Source: Episyrphus balteatus | Taxonomy: Eukaryota; Arthropoda; Insecta; Diptera; Syrphidae | DNA: 64,000 nucleotides | NCBI RefSeq assembly: GCF_945859705.1 | Contig: NC_079136.1 | Coordinates: 110,380,028-110,444,027 of the forward strand | Direction: 5' to 3' | In this document: positions 1 to 11,500 of the stretch, one piece after another | Layout of the letters: each line of letters opens with the position of its first letter | How positions within the stretch are numbered: the first letter of the stretch is position 1 | The notes under the pieces: model-generated | What the model saw: only the letters and a program-made list of their open reading frames with translations | Databases searched by the model: none | Told to the model about the DNA's origin: nothing | Program-made: the position numbers and the translations under genes

Positions 1-84
1 GGATAATCAAAAAACAGAAATTTTCGTACTGAAAATTAAAAAAAAAAATACTCATACACCACAGTGTACCAATGTACCGACTGA

Positions 85-192
85 GGTTAGGTTAGGTAGT
101 AGTGGCTGTCAGGCTAATTACCCGACACACTTAGACCCTTATGGATCCATTGTGATACCACAAAAGACTAGCAAGTTGGGACTCACTAGCCG
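85..192 (-). mobile_element. 5'-truncated LINE (non-LTR) 3' tail with target duplication
   Basis: On the minus strand this reads as the 3' tail of a non-LTR retrotransposon and ends in TAACC-type repeats. It closely matches the 3' tail of the longer copy that ends at 63004 (shared blocks around GGTCTAAGTGT and CCTAACCTAAC). It is flanked by a 14-bp direct repeat AATGTACCGACTGA at 71-84 and 193-206, the hallmark of target-primed reverse transcription. Only about 108 bp was inserted, so it is a dead-on-arrival copy with no coding part. Confidence 0.8.
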
Positions 193-508
193 AATGTACC
201 GACTGAAAAATTCAAAGTGTTCTAAAATTTATTTCATAAATTAAGTTTCGAAAACATTTTTTTGGGAATTTTGAATTTTTTTTTAAACGAGGTGGACAAA
301 CAACAAAAGAGAATGATACAAAATGTATGAATGTTGCTATAAAAAATTGTTTTTTGAATTGAAGGTTTGACAAACGATAATGTTTGGTATGTATCAAGAA
401 CTTGACCTTGACAAACAATTGCAATTTAAATTTTTGAAAAAAAAAAAAATTATTTTTGGGGATTTAAGGGGACTTTGAATTTGTGAGTGGAAATTTTAAT
501 TTTTGGTA

Positions 509-2163
509 CAGTGCGGTTCACATGGTTAGACGCACCAATTTTCTTTTACTTAAATTTCAGTTTTTTGTAGGTGTGTACAAGAATAACCAAAAAAATTGTA
601 TTCGTTAGAATCGTTATTTAGTTCTTAATGGAAAAGCAAAAAGAAATAGTGGGTGAGTGGAAGTTAACGGTACTTTTTACTCCTTCTTGTCTCTGATGTA
701 AGAAAAAAGGGCACTTTTTTGGCTCACATGATTAAACGCACACCTTAAATTAGTTAGTTTGGCGAGATCTATTGCACTGATTTGATTAAATTTGGAAGAT
801 TAAGCATCAAGGAGTATTTTTTTAGTGAGTTTCATTCAAAATCTGTACAAAAAAGTTCTGAGCGCGAAAGAAAAAGGGAAAAATGACGCGTTGGACTCCA
901 AAGGTGTTTCCATAGGCACCGTTGCCAAAACAATAGGATGAAGTGACCATTTCAAGAGGATTTATTTTTTAGACAGTGCCTCCTACGGTAAAAACTTCAA
1001 GGGAGGAACAATAGAAGCTTTAACACCTTAGGAAAAAAGAAAATTTAGAAGAGAAGCTTTGAATTCAGCCATATCCACGAGCAAAATTAAAGAAAAAGCT
1101 GGGATAATGGAAAGAACATCAACTTTTCGGCAAATTATTTTGAGGACCGAACATCCTTAATTAAAATAAAACTTAAAAATTGCCACTAAAAAACTCTGTT
1201 TGAAAAGAATAGCGGTTGGAGATCGCACCTCTTCACATAACGTATGAAACAAGTTATTGAAGTTTTCTAAACTGACCAAATGTGTTATTTTTTAATGAAA
1301 AAAAGCTTAATTTGAATTGTTCTCATGGGTATTCCCACTACTTTCACGATTTTAACAAGGAGGACAAGTTTTTGACACTCCACCATTCAATACAACTGGT
1401 GTAAGGGTTTTGGGAGCCATTTAATACTACATTCGATTTGGTTTTCGTTTCAAACCGCTATTCTTTTCAAACAGAGTTTTTTAGTGGCTATTTTTAAGTT
1501 TTATTTTAATTAAGGATGTTCGGTACTCAAAATAATTTGCCGAAAAGTTGATGTTCTTTCCATTATCCCAGCTTTTTCTTTAATTTTGCTCGTGGATATG
1601 GCTGAATTCAAAGCTTCTCTTCTAAATTTTCTTTTTTCCTAAGGTGTTAAAGCTTCTATTGTTCCTCCCTTGAAGTTTTTACCGTAGGAGGCACTGTCTA
1701 AAAAATAAATCCTCTCGAAATGGTCACTTCATCCTATTGTTTTGGCAACGGTGCCTATGGAAACACCTTTGGAGTCCAACGCGTCATTTTTCCCTTTTTC
1801 TTTCGCGCTCAGAACTTTTTTGTACAGATTTTGAATGAAACTCACTAAAAAAAATACTCCTTGATGCTTAATCTTCCAAATTTAATCAAATCAGTGCAAT
1901 AGATCTCGCCAAACTAACTAATTTAAGGTGTGCGTCTAATCATGTGAGCCAAAAAAAGTGCCCTTTTTTCTTACATCAGAGACAAGAAGGAGTAAAAAGT
2001 ACCGTTAACTTCCACTCACCCACTATTTCTTTTTGCTTTTCTATTAAGAACTAAATAACCATTCTAACGAATACAATTTTTTTGGTTATTCTTGTACACA
2101 CCTACAAAAAACTGAAATTTAAGTAAAAGAAAATTGGTGCGTCTAACCATGTGAATCGCACTG
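509..2163. mobile_element. Tc1-like element rearranged into a 1.65-kb palindrome
   Basis: The ends are CAGTGCGGTTCACATGG and its inverse, flanked by TA at 507-508 and 2164-2165, as expected of Tc1/mariner. The whole arms are inverted copies of each other: 509-1217 and 1453-2163, about 710 bp each and nearly identical, around a 235-bp loop. The left arm and loop carry plus-strand remnants of a Tc1 transposase; the right arm repeats the 5' half in reverse. Normal Tc1 elements have ends of tens to hundreds of bases and a unique coding centre, so this is a derived foldback copy. Confidence 0.85.
858..1440 (+). pseudogene. Tc1-family transposase remnant
   Basis: From 858 one frame reads through a helix-turn-helix region (KGVSIGTVAKTIG) with early stop codons. 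Near 1060 there is a second DNA-binding helix (ALNSAISTSKIKE). In the palindrome loop a decayed match to the first catalytic block follows (NEKKLNLN, then HGYSHYFHD, then WEPFN). This order is that of Tc1 transposases: two N-terminal HTH domains, then the first DDE aspartate block. In the block the expected aspartate before EKK reads as asparagine. Several stops and frame changes are present and the C-terminal catalytic half is absent, so it cannot make an active enzyme. Confidence 0.75.
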
Positions 2164-2165
2164 TA

Positions 2166-4278
2166 TGTATAAAGAACTCGAGGTGCACAAACGATTGCAA
2201 TTAGTTTTGAGCTCACAGTGTAGCTTTACTTACATAAACAGGATGACTTGAAAACTCAACAAAAAAAAACCATAAGAACTCGGTTTCTCTAAACCGATAT
2301 CAATATTGCTTAAAACACAAAAATAATAATTTTAGATCGGGTTTTAAGGCAAGGATGTGAAGGAATTCAATTATTCTTAATATTCTTAAAGAAATAGTTA
2401 TTTTCTTTAACTTTGCTTCAAAAAACTTTAACAAAAAACTCATCATTTTTCTAAGAGGTTGATAAATAAAAACAAACAGCAAAATCCGCATAGACAGAAA
2501 AAACAAACAACAAAAATTTATGTTACGGCTACCATCTAACTTAATCAGTACAAAAGCATTTAAAATGTTTCAGTGAAAATTCTCTTCACAATTCGAAACA
2601 ATTTTTGCTCGTATGCGGAGTTATTCATGCAGTCAAATTGCATCGCAAGAAGAAAATTGCAATGAAAAGCCGGAAAAGAATAAGTTAAACTTTTCGCAGC
2701 ACACCAATGACGACGATGATGATGATGATGGTGGCTTTTATTTAGCATCAAACTATCTCATGCGTTCAACAATAGAAATTGCTAGGGTTACCATTTCTGG
2801 ATTAAGTTAATCTAATTTTAAATTTTCTAATTTGGATTTTATCCGACTTCGAAATGATTCACAAATATTTTGTATCTGTAAAGTAAGTGTAAGTACAGAA
2901 TTAATCTAACTGCAAGTTTTTGTTCTTGGTAATCTACTAAATAAATCACTCTGTAATTTAGGAAAACGTTGGCAGCCCTAGCCAGAGGGCTTCTTTCTAC
3001 CTCATTGTAGTTATTCAACCGTTGCGGTTTGCTTTGCTTGCTGGTTTAAGTTCTTGCCTGGATGACTGCTTTGTGGCAAGGCGCGCTCATAGAACAATAG
3101 ACTTCTGCACCACCACCCAAAGATAATGACTTGGATGCGCTTACACCAAGAACACGACTAAAAAACATACCTTACTTACACAGAAAACTTCTTTACACCT
3201 ATCCGCATCCAAACAAATAGAAGATACACAACACCCCCCGCGATATGAGCTGGGAGTTAATTGCTACGTTCTTACACTGGCACTGGGTTCTAGTTCAATA
3301 ACAGTTTCCTTCATCTTTCTTTCAAGCTAATATTGGTGGGTAATTATGGGTTGCTGCCACAACATCATGATATTTCTGCAACAGTTGTGCAAATTTATTG
3401 AATGCGACACAGTAAACAAGAAAAAATAGTTTTCCCAAAGAGAAATGGCAAAAGGTTTGCTTTTGTTACAGTTTCTCTTTGGTTTTTCACACACAGATGG
3501 CAGAAAAAAGGTTTAATCTCGCCCATTTTAGAATAAAATAGCTTTCTTTTGTCGCAAAAAAAAAAATAACAGCCAGATGTCAATTTGAATTCAAGTCACT
3601 AAAGATTTTTTTTATAGAAGATGGATTACGGAAACGGAAAAATTGGGTCAGATAAAAGTTTTGTAGCTGTTGGTGTATTTTTCATTGTTTTTGTTTGTTT
3701 TGTGTTTAATTTCCACTACACGCTTGCCTTAGTTTCTAGATCTGCTATATGCAGTTTAAATATGCTGGGAGTTTTATTATTTTCTGGGTTATTGTGGTAG
3801 GTAGGTTGAGGTATTATATTATACCTCCATTTATAAGAATATAGAGTGGTTTTCGAAGCGTTATCGTTGACAAGAGCTGGAATAATTGACCGACATCTCG
3901 AATTCGATGAGGTTCGATTTTACGAATTTAAAGATCAAAATCATGAAGGTGGAAAATTTGATGTCCAGGCATTTTTTTTTCAAATAGAAACAGCATTTAT
4001 TTGAAGTATTTTTATCATTTTTCGACAAAAATTATTATTAAAATATTATCATATGCTTTGGAAAAAAAATTAATAAAATCCATTATTTTTATTTTGATTA
4101 ATGTTGTCCGTAGAAAAATTACATATCAAAATATCTTAAATCATCAAAATTGTAATTATAAAGCGTGCTGGTGGTGTTAATAAATGCCTTTTCGGATATA
4201 ATTTATCGTCGCAAAATCATTTCCATGGATAAAATAATTAAATAACTGTTTTAATTATGTTTCAATGTTACATTCAAG
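2166..4278. other. Gene-free stretch
   Basis: No convincing coding region or RNA gene is seen. It contains a short GAT/GAC run near 2710-2733, a somewhat GC-richer patch at about 2960-3260 with no open frame of note, and otherwise AT-rich DNA. If the sulfotransferase exon at 19 kb has distant downstream exons this could be intron, but nothing here shows it. Confidence 0.5.
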
Positions 4279-4280
4279 TA

Positions 4281-6453
4281 CACCGAAAAAAAAAACCAAT
4301 ATCAATTTAACATTTTTTAAATATCAAATTAACATTTTTTAAATATCAGCCAAAAATGCTCTATAAAATGTGTTTTATGATATTTAAAATGTTAAAACAA
4401 CATTTTTATTATCAGGATGATATTTAAATGTCAAATTTTGAAAATTTTTTTTGATATTTTATTATCATTTTTTCATATCAATATCTCATTCCAAATTATT
4501 GAAAAATATTAAATAAAAAACTCTTAATGTGTACTAATTTAAAGGCGCTTTGTGTTTTTTCGAAGTAAAATGTATGATTTACTGAGAAAATTTGATCGGC
4601 AATAAGATTTTACTTCACATTGTTTGGCTGAAAATAACAAAACAATTATATCACCTATAATAGAAAAAAATAAAATCACCACTATTTTGTAAAGAATATT
4701 CACGTTCAGGGCCCTATTTCACCAACTACAAGTTACAAGCACAAATTTGTAACTTGTAGATCACAAGTACAAATTTGTACAATGGAATTCTGTTTCACAA
4801 AGTACAAATAAGTAATTCACAAATTTGTGATTATCGAGAAAAAAAATTACAACTAACTTTTGAAAACCACAAGTTTGTAGAATTACCGTTTCACCAAATA
4901 TATTTTTTTCTTGTAAGCAACAAGTTTATCTCACAAACTTGTAAAGCTCTTTAAAGTCAAAGCGGTGACCGTTGAGTTACTTAACTCGTAACGACAGAGG
5001 TTAAAATTTGTTTCAAATGAAAACTAAGTTGATATTGAATATGAAAAAATAGGATTGCCATTTTTAAAACTTAAGCAACCCTATTTTAATCGAAAAATTG
5101 TCAAATAACTTATACTGTCATATCTTAGTAATTAAATCAAATAAGAAATTTTTTTAAATGCCAAACAAAACTGTAAATAAATATTAAGATTTTTGTATTG
5201 CTGGATTATTTTTATATTTATTAATTTAGAATGACATTCATGGATTTATAGAAGTAAAACAAAGGGTAAAATAATAAAATTGTAAAGAGTGAGGAAAATT
5301 AATAAAATAATTTAAGGAATTAAGAACTACAAATATGAGAAAAAAACAAGCCTCTTTGATCAAAAGAGAACGAATTTTTACATACACTTAAGAGGCAGGT
5401 TATAGCGGAATCAGGAAAATTTTTTAAACAGATATTTTGTGATGTTTTCATTCGATTTAAAACACAAATGCTATACCAATTTTTAAAGCATTTGTTTTCC
5501 ATTACAAATTAAAAAAAAAAATATTTATTACAATAAAAAATCGCCTTAAAAAATATTTATTGCAAACAAAAAAATTTGCATTAAAAAAAATGTAATTGCA
5601 ACTGAAAAATATATAAAAATTTTTTTAATGCAATTTTTTTTTTTCACTATGAAATTTTTTTACTTGCAATAAATGATTTTTTTTTAAATCTCAAATGTAT
5701 TTTTACAACCTTGAATAATAATAATATATAGCTTTTATTAAAATAATAATAATGGCCTTCGGCGTAAAGCCATTTTAAACACTTTAATCACGCTAAATAC
5801 GGTTTTTACAAACTTGTAACAAAAATGACATACGTCTTGACTCTTGTAGAAAATTTTCACAAATAAATAGAAACTTGTAACTTTTTTTTTTTTGGTGAAA
5901 CAGAAACCCACAAGAAACTTGAAAGCTCACAAGTTTGTTACTTGTAAAATACAAGTTTCGGTGAAACAGAAAATGGATTTTTTCACAAATTTAAAATTGT
6001 AGATTACAAGTACAATTTTGTGATCACAAGAAACTGGTGAAACAGAATTTCTCGATTTTTTCACAAATATTGTGAAAATTACTTGTAATTACAAATTTGT
6101 AAGTTGGTGAAATAGGGCCCAGGAATGTTTTGAAAAAAAAAGAAAGAAAATACTTAAAATAATAAAAAAGAAAAAGAAAGAAATAGGTTTCATTATGATA
6201 AACTAAAACGTAAAATCTAATCAACAGTGATATTTTAATTGTCAAAGTGAAATTTCTACAATCCACTAAAACTTAAAAAAATGTCAAAATGATATTTTAA
6301 TTGTCAAAATGAAATTTTCACTATCCACCTAAAATTAAAAAATGTCAAAATGATATGACAAAATATCAAAATTGATATTTTAATTGTTGGACGACTTTTG
6401 TCACTGAAAAATGTTAATTTGATAGCTGTTATTATCAAATTTTTTTTTCGGTG
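4281..6453. mobile_element. Inverted-repeat DNA transposon (CACCGAAAAA family), host of a nested element
   Basis: The outer ends are CACCGAAAAAAAAA and TTTTTTTTCGGTG, each flanked by TA (4279-4280, 6454-6455). The subterminal DNA on both sides is a run of short ATATCAAA/TTTGATATT and AACATTTT blocks in inverted order. No transposase frame is visible. The middle (4709-6120) is a second, unrelated element. The superfamily is not certain; the TA flank suggests a Tc1/mariner-type target. Confidence 0.65.
4709..6120. mobile_element. Nested foldback element (GGGCCCTATTTCACC family)
   Basis: It begins GGGCCCTATTTCACCAACTA and ends with the inverse GGTGAAATAGGGCCC. The arms are built from repeated ACAAGTTTGT / ACTTGTAA / GGTGAAACAG blocks in mirrored order over several hundred bases. 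The centre (about 5200-5800) is AT-rich with no coding sequence. A clear target duplication could not be defined, so the exact borders may be off by a few bases. Confidence 0.65.
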
Positions 6454-7672
6454 TAGCTTACATCAATTAACTGTCATTCCGGGAACGCCAGTGTTGCAAT
6501 AATTCTAGATTAAAATTATAATTTTTTGTCAATAATATGAAAAGTAATCGAGGCCACTATAATATTTTTTTTTATTATTTGGTTTTATAATGTAAAAATA
6601 AAAAATATTAAAGATCAATGCATATTATGTCATTTCCGGGAACGCTCTAGGAGTAAAAATGAGTTATTTTTACTCCTAGAGTAAAATTTTATTTTTAGGA
6701 CCTGCCATATAAATAAAACTTTAAAAAACTCAAGTTTTACAAAAATGGCTCTAATGATTTTGATAAAAACCTATTGTGTATTCTTAATAACAGTAGTTGC
6801 CACCGTTTTCTTATTTCTGACTTTCTCGTAAACGACTAAATGGTTTTCAGTAGAGATTTTTTTAATAAAAAAAAACTTTTTGGGAAACTAAAATTTAAAC
6901 TTACTTTGATTAAAAAAAAATAATTTTTGAATAAAATAAAAAATATGACAGCATTCCAATGATTTCTTTCTTTTTTTTTTTTCAAATTTTGATTTTATGT
7001 GTATTGATATTTTTTTTTTACTGCTAACTTTTTTGTGAAAAATGTTTGGAAAAAAGAATGGACAAATTTGTTTGGAACGTGAACGTTCCGCGGCCAAGAA
7101 TGAATTGTTATTTTTTTATGTAACCAAGTCTTTATGGTGCATAAGTACTGTGTTATTTTTCACAAACGGATAGAGCAAAATATGATTTTCTATCATTTTC
7201 AATGAGTTCGAAGACTAATAGAACCCCAAAGCTTTTTAAAACATCAATTTCGAGTCTTTTTGAGAGTTTTGCTGTTCAATTTTTTGTTAGTTTGCATCGT
7301 ATGAAAACACTCGAACAAAATCTCGAGGTTGTTGGCTGAAAAAACGTATATTTTGATTGAAATTTTCAGACTTAGGAATAATCTCATTCTGCTTCCGCCT
7401 TCTGGATATCTCTATCACATCAAAATGCTCACACAGTGATGCCGTATTATCCGTAAAAAATGTTTCGAAAAGATACCAGCGTTACCATCTTGTCAATAAA
7501 TTTCACAATAACGAAAAAGAACAATAATTTTTTTCTTTTTCACACCAAAATAACAAAACGGAAAATTCACTCTTTTAATACACAGCCCGACGCCACAACG
7601 GCCGCGGCGAAGCTTGCGCAAAAATTTTTTCCTGAAAGTGAATGTTGACATTAACTCTTTTTTTTTAATATA

Positions 7673-8570
7673 CACTCCTGCTCAAAATTAACGTACACTT
7701 TTTTCTTCTTTAGTCATACCCCTACATCTTATTTAAAATGGCTTTTAAATTATTTGTTGTATTTTTTTGTGTTTGGTTATTATTAAGCAAGTCAGAAAAA
7801 TGCTAAAGTGCAACAGTATTATCAACCAAAAAAAAGATGAACCAAATTTAGCAATTTAAGGTCTGAAAACTGATATTAAAATAATTTTTGTTTTTTAAGA
7901 AAAAAAATTTTTAAAAATGGAAGCACGTGACAGTTCTTTCCAATAATTTTATTCAATACTTGGCATTGTCTCCTTGGAGTCATCTATTCATTCCACGAAT
8001 TAACATTTGAAGGTTTTATTGTAACTTTTCTTTCACTCCAATTTTCTGTGGATCAAGAATGCTTGGAGGTGGATTTCGGCCGCAAATGCACTTTTTTCAA
8101 CATTTCCTAGACATGTTCTATTGAATTCAAATCCGAATATCTGTGTGGTCAATTCAAGGGTGGCATATTTTAATCTTGAAGATATTTTCAAACCACTCTA
8201 GCATGTATTATCGTGCATCAGACTGAACTGTGGACCAAATCTAGGGGTGATTGGAACCGCATGGTGTTCGAGGATATCAGTCAAGTATTTTTGGGTATTT
8301 AAAGTAGGTCTAGGAGAGCTCACTAACTCCGTAGGTGTTGTAAAGCAGAGTTTACTTCATGAAAATTTATGACTCATCTCTAAAAGGTTAGCGGGTTGAC
8401 AGATAGACTTCAGCATATCTCTCCAAATCTTCCCCACAAACATTTTATTCCATACCATCAATTTAAGATCCTGTCTTATTTGAGAAAATAACCACGATAC
8501 TGTGAGACAAAGTAATAGTAGGAATTTTCTGTAAAATAAATATGATGTGCGTTAAATTTGAGCAGGAGTG
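7673..8570 (-). mobile_element. Decayed Tc1-like transposon
   Basis: The ends are CACTCCTGCTCAAAATTAACG and its inverse (TTAAATTTGAGCAGGAGTG), flanked by TA at 7671-7672 and 8571-8572. On the minus strand around 8180-8060 a frame reads a degraded C-terminal DDE block resembling SDLNSIEHV followed by EMLKK, the usual DLNPIEHVW context of Tc1 transposases, interrupted by stops. The length (about 900 bp) is short for a full Tc1, so it is an internally deleted or eroded copy. Confidence 0.75.
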
Positions 8571-8572
8571 TA

Positions 8573-11500
8573 CAAAAAAAAACCCAAACACACATCCTTT
8601 TTTCGTTCTAAAAGCTTGATAATCCTGAGTAATCCTGAAAGCTCTTTCAGAAAAACAATTGAAAAAGGAGTAGTTTATAAAGAAAGTTTACTAATGGTAA
8701 CTCTTATGTATTGTGAATACTTTTAATACAAAACTTCGATTATTGAGTTTCATTCTTCCAACGATCGTGTGGTAGATATGTCATAGGGAATGCACCACGC
8801 ACATAGGGGTATTTCACCCAAAAAGGTGATCAATATTATTTGTTGGTATTTTTAAATGAAAAAGGTTCTGAAAAAGTGCAATTCATAAATACATTACTAA
8901 CCATACTTTGTAATTTTTATAATTTGTATTAAACAATAAGAATTTTCAATATAAAAAAAGTTACACATACGCCACAATGACCCGCAGTTAGGACACAAAC
9001 AAAATAATTGAAAAAAAATGTATTGCTGACTAAACATAACAATAGTTAACCTTTGTTTGCTATTCAATAAATGTCAAAATAGTAAATATGGGATGCTAAG
9101 ATTTCGGAGCCATTAAACGAAAATGGGTTAAGTATTTTTTAACCACTAACCCATGCAGAAAACAAATCAATAAAACAAAATGGCGGAAGTTGGCGGGGAT
9201 TTTTATTTTCTTACCTGATAGGGAAATTATGTTGTACTAAGTTATTAAGTACCAAGGGCTACTATATTACTTTTTTATAAATTTTTCTTTTTTAGCTTTC
9301 GTGAAAAAACAATTTAAACTCTCATCTTAAATTATCACAATTAAAAAAAGAAAATTACTTAGTTGAAAAAAATTAAGTTTTAAATAAATATTTTTGTCTT
9401 TATATGTCAAGGCAAAAAAAAAACTTTTTAAAAATAATTTTTAATTTCGTGTTACATATGTATGTATATCACAAATTAAATGGTACCTATTATATTGGGA
9501 TATTCTCTAGAAACGCCAATTTGTGATATTTTTGTATGAACTTTTGTAATTACACTTTAATTCTGCCTTATAATATTATGTACTTACAAAAGTTTTTTTT
9601 GCTATTTTTGTATTTAAAAGAGAAAAACTTTTTCCCAGCCTCCACAGTGGCTTTACCACTTAAGAAATACATATTTTATTTAAAAATATTTGCAACCCAC
9701 GCCAAGTCCTGTTATTTCAAATTAAATATGAAGCGAGTTTCTCACTAAAATCTATTTTATTGAATGTACCTATGCGCTGTAGGCAGTGAAGATTTTTCCC
9801 ACTGAAATTATAGACCAACTTTCCTTTTCGTTTCAAATAACAAGATTTCTTGTAACATTATATTACATAGAGTCCTAGACACCTAAGGTGTATTTACGTT
9901 TTTTTTTTATTTGTTTTAACAAATTTATGATCGCCGAAGCAAAACTGTCTGAAAAAGAGTATGTTATCTGTAATCACATTTTTTTTTTGTAGAATTATCA
10001 AACAAATTATGACAATAAACAAGTCTTAGCTACGATATTACTCACAACCAAATCATGATTCGAATGCATTAAGAAAAAAAAAAAAACAAAACAAAATATA
10101 TACCTACATCACTATATCAGCATAAACCGGTCTGGCCGGCCGGCTCCACACCTCTGAAGCTACTAAATGTACTTCAAATTAAAAAAAAAAAACTAGAAAT
10201 CATTTTTATTTTTTTCGCTACCAAACCCATTATCAAGAGATCCAAACTTTGATTTGTGTTTGAAAAACATCACATTTCAAGTTTTCTCTTATTTTTAAAT
10301 GTTTAAGTGCCTCCGGTACTTAAGCAAAGCAATATAACACCATCGAGCTCACGATATCCAACCAAATACGAGTAGTTTGTTCCATGAAAGGCTTAAGATT
10401 CAAGAGAATCTCAAGAGATTGTCGCGCTACAATTTAGCGCAATTTAGTTAAACGTCATCTTTGCTACTTTTCTCAAACAACGCCAACGGTTGCCGCTTTG
10501 TTAAATTATAAAATAATTTATAAATTTGTGAAAGTATATTTTAAAATGTAAACGAAATATTATAACTATAATGTAAAGTAATAAAAAGGCTATATTTTGC
10601 ATAGAAATATTGTAGACTCGAATAGTTCTCATCATTTCGAAGGAAAGGTATTTATTTATTTTTATTATTTTAGTCAAATTTATACATGATAGTTGGCAAT
10701 CATGCCACATCAAGGTATTATATAGAATGCAGTGTGTCTATAATGGATCCGGATACCAATGAGATTGTTTTGATGATATTTAGTGAACGTAATTAGAAAG
10801 TTCCTCGAGTGTGGCTGGATAAATGATTCATGCAGCCGAAAGTTACGGAGACTACGTTCGGTTATTAATTTCGGCTTATTTAATAATTTAGCTACTTTGC
10901 TTGCATTTGTGGCGCAGTTAAAAGAGTAAGAGCGCATGAGAATGACAGAGGATTGTCTATTAAAAAATCATAAGAACACTGATTTAACTTTATTTAAAGT
11001 TGAGAGTTTTTTTTATCTAAGGGAATATATTTTTTGGTTTTTTAGTAAAGTTCAAAAGAAATGAAACTTATTTGATGTAATTCTTTGGTCAATAATTAAA
11101 AAAGGAGAGTGCGGACCGACGCGCTCACGAAGACCAAGTCTAGTGACTTTATATGCTTAACAATTTTAATGTTCGTATTATAAATTTGTAAGGATGAATG
11201 GGAACCTACAATTTCCTTCCGAGTCTGAATGATTGATGAAAGTGGCAATAATGCTCTTTAAGGCTTTTATGCAAGGAGCAGTATTTCTGAACATTTAATT
11301 TGGTATAAACTGAATTTGGAAAAACAGAACCTCCAGAGTTAGATTTTTTAGTATTTTTATACGAACAAATTTCAATTTATTAGTGTGTAAACACTATTCA
11401 AACTTCGAAGCAAAAGATAAAAATAAGAAGATACACCTCAAGCCCATTTAGAATTACATACATAAATACATATATTAGGCTTGTTTTTTCTAATACTTAA

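Noticed and set aside
2613..2810. 65-codon plus-strand frame with an Asp run
   Set aside because: The Asp run comes from a GAT/GAC microsatellite; no domain, splice signal or transcript sign.
10130..10145. GGCCGGCCGG palindrome as a regulatory site
   Set aside because: A short isolated palindrome without other promoter signs or conservation evidence.
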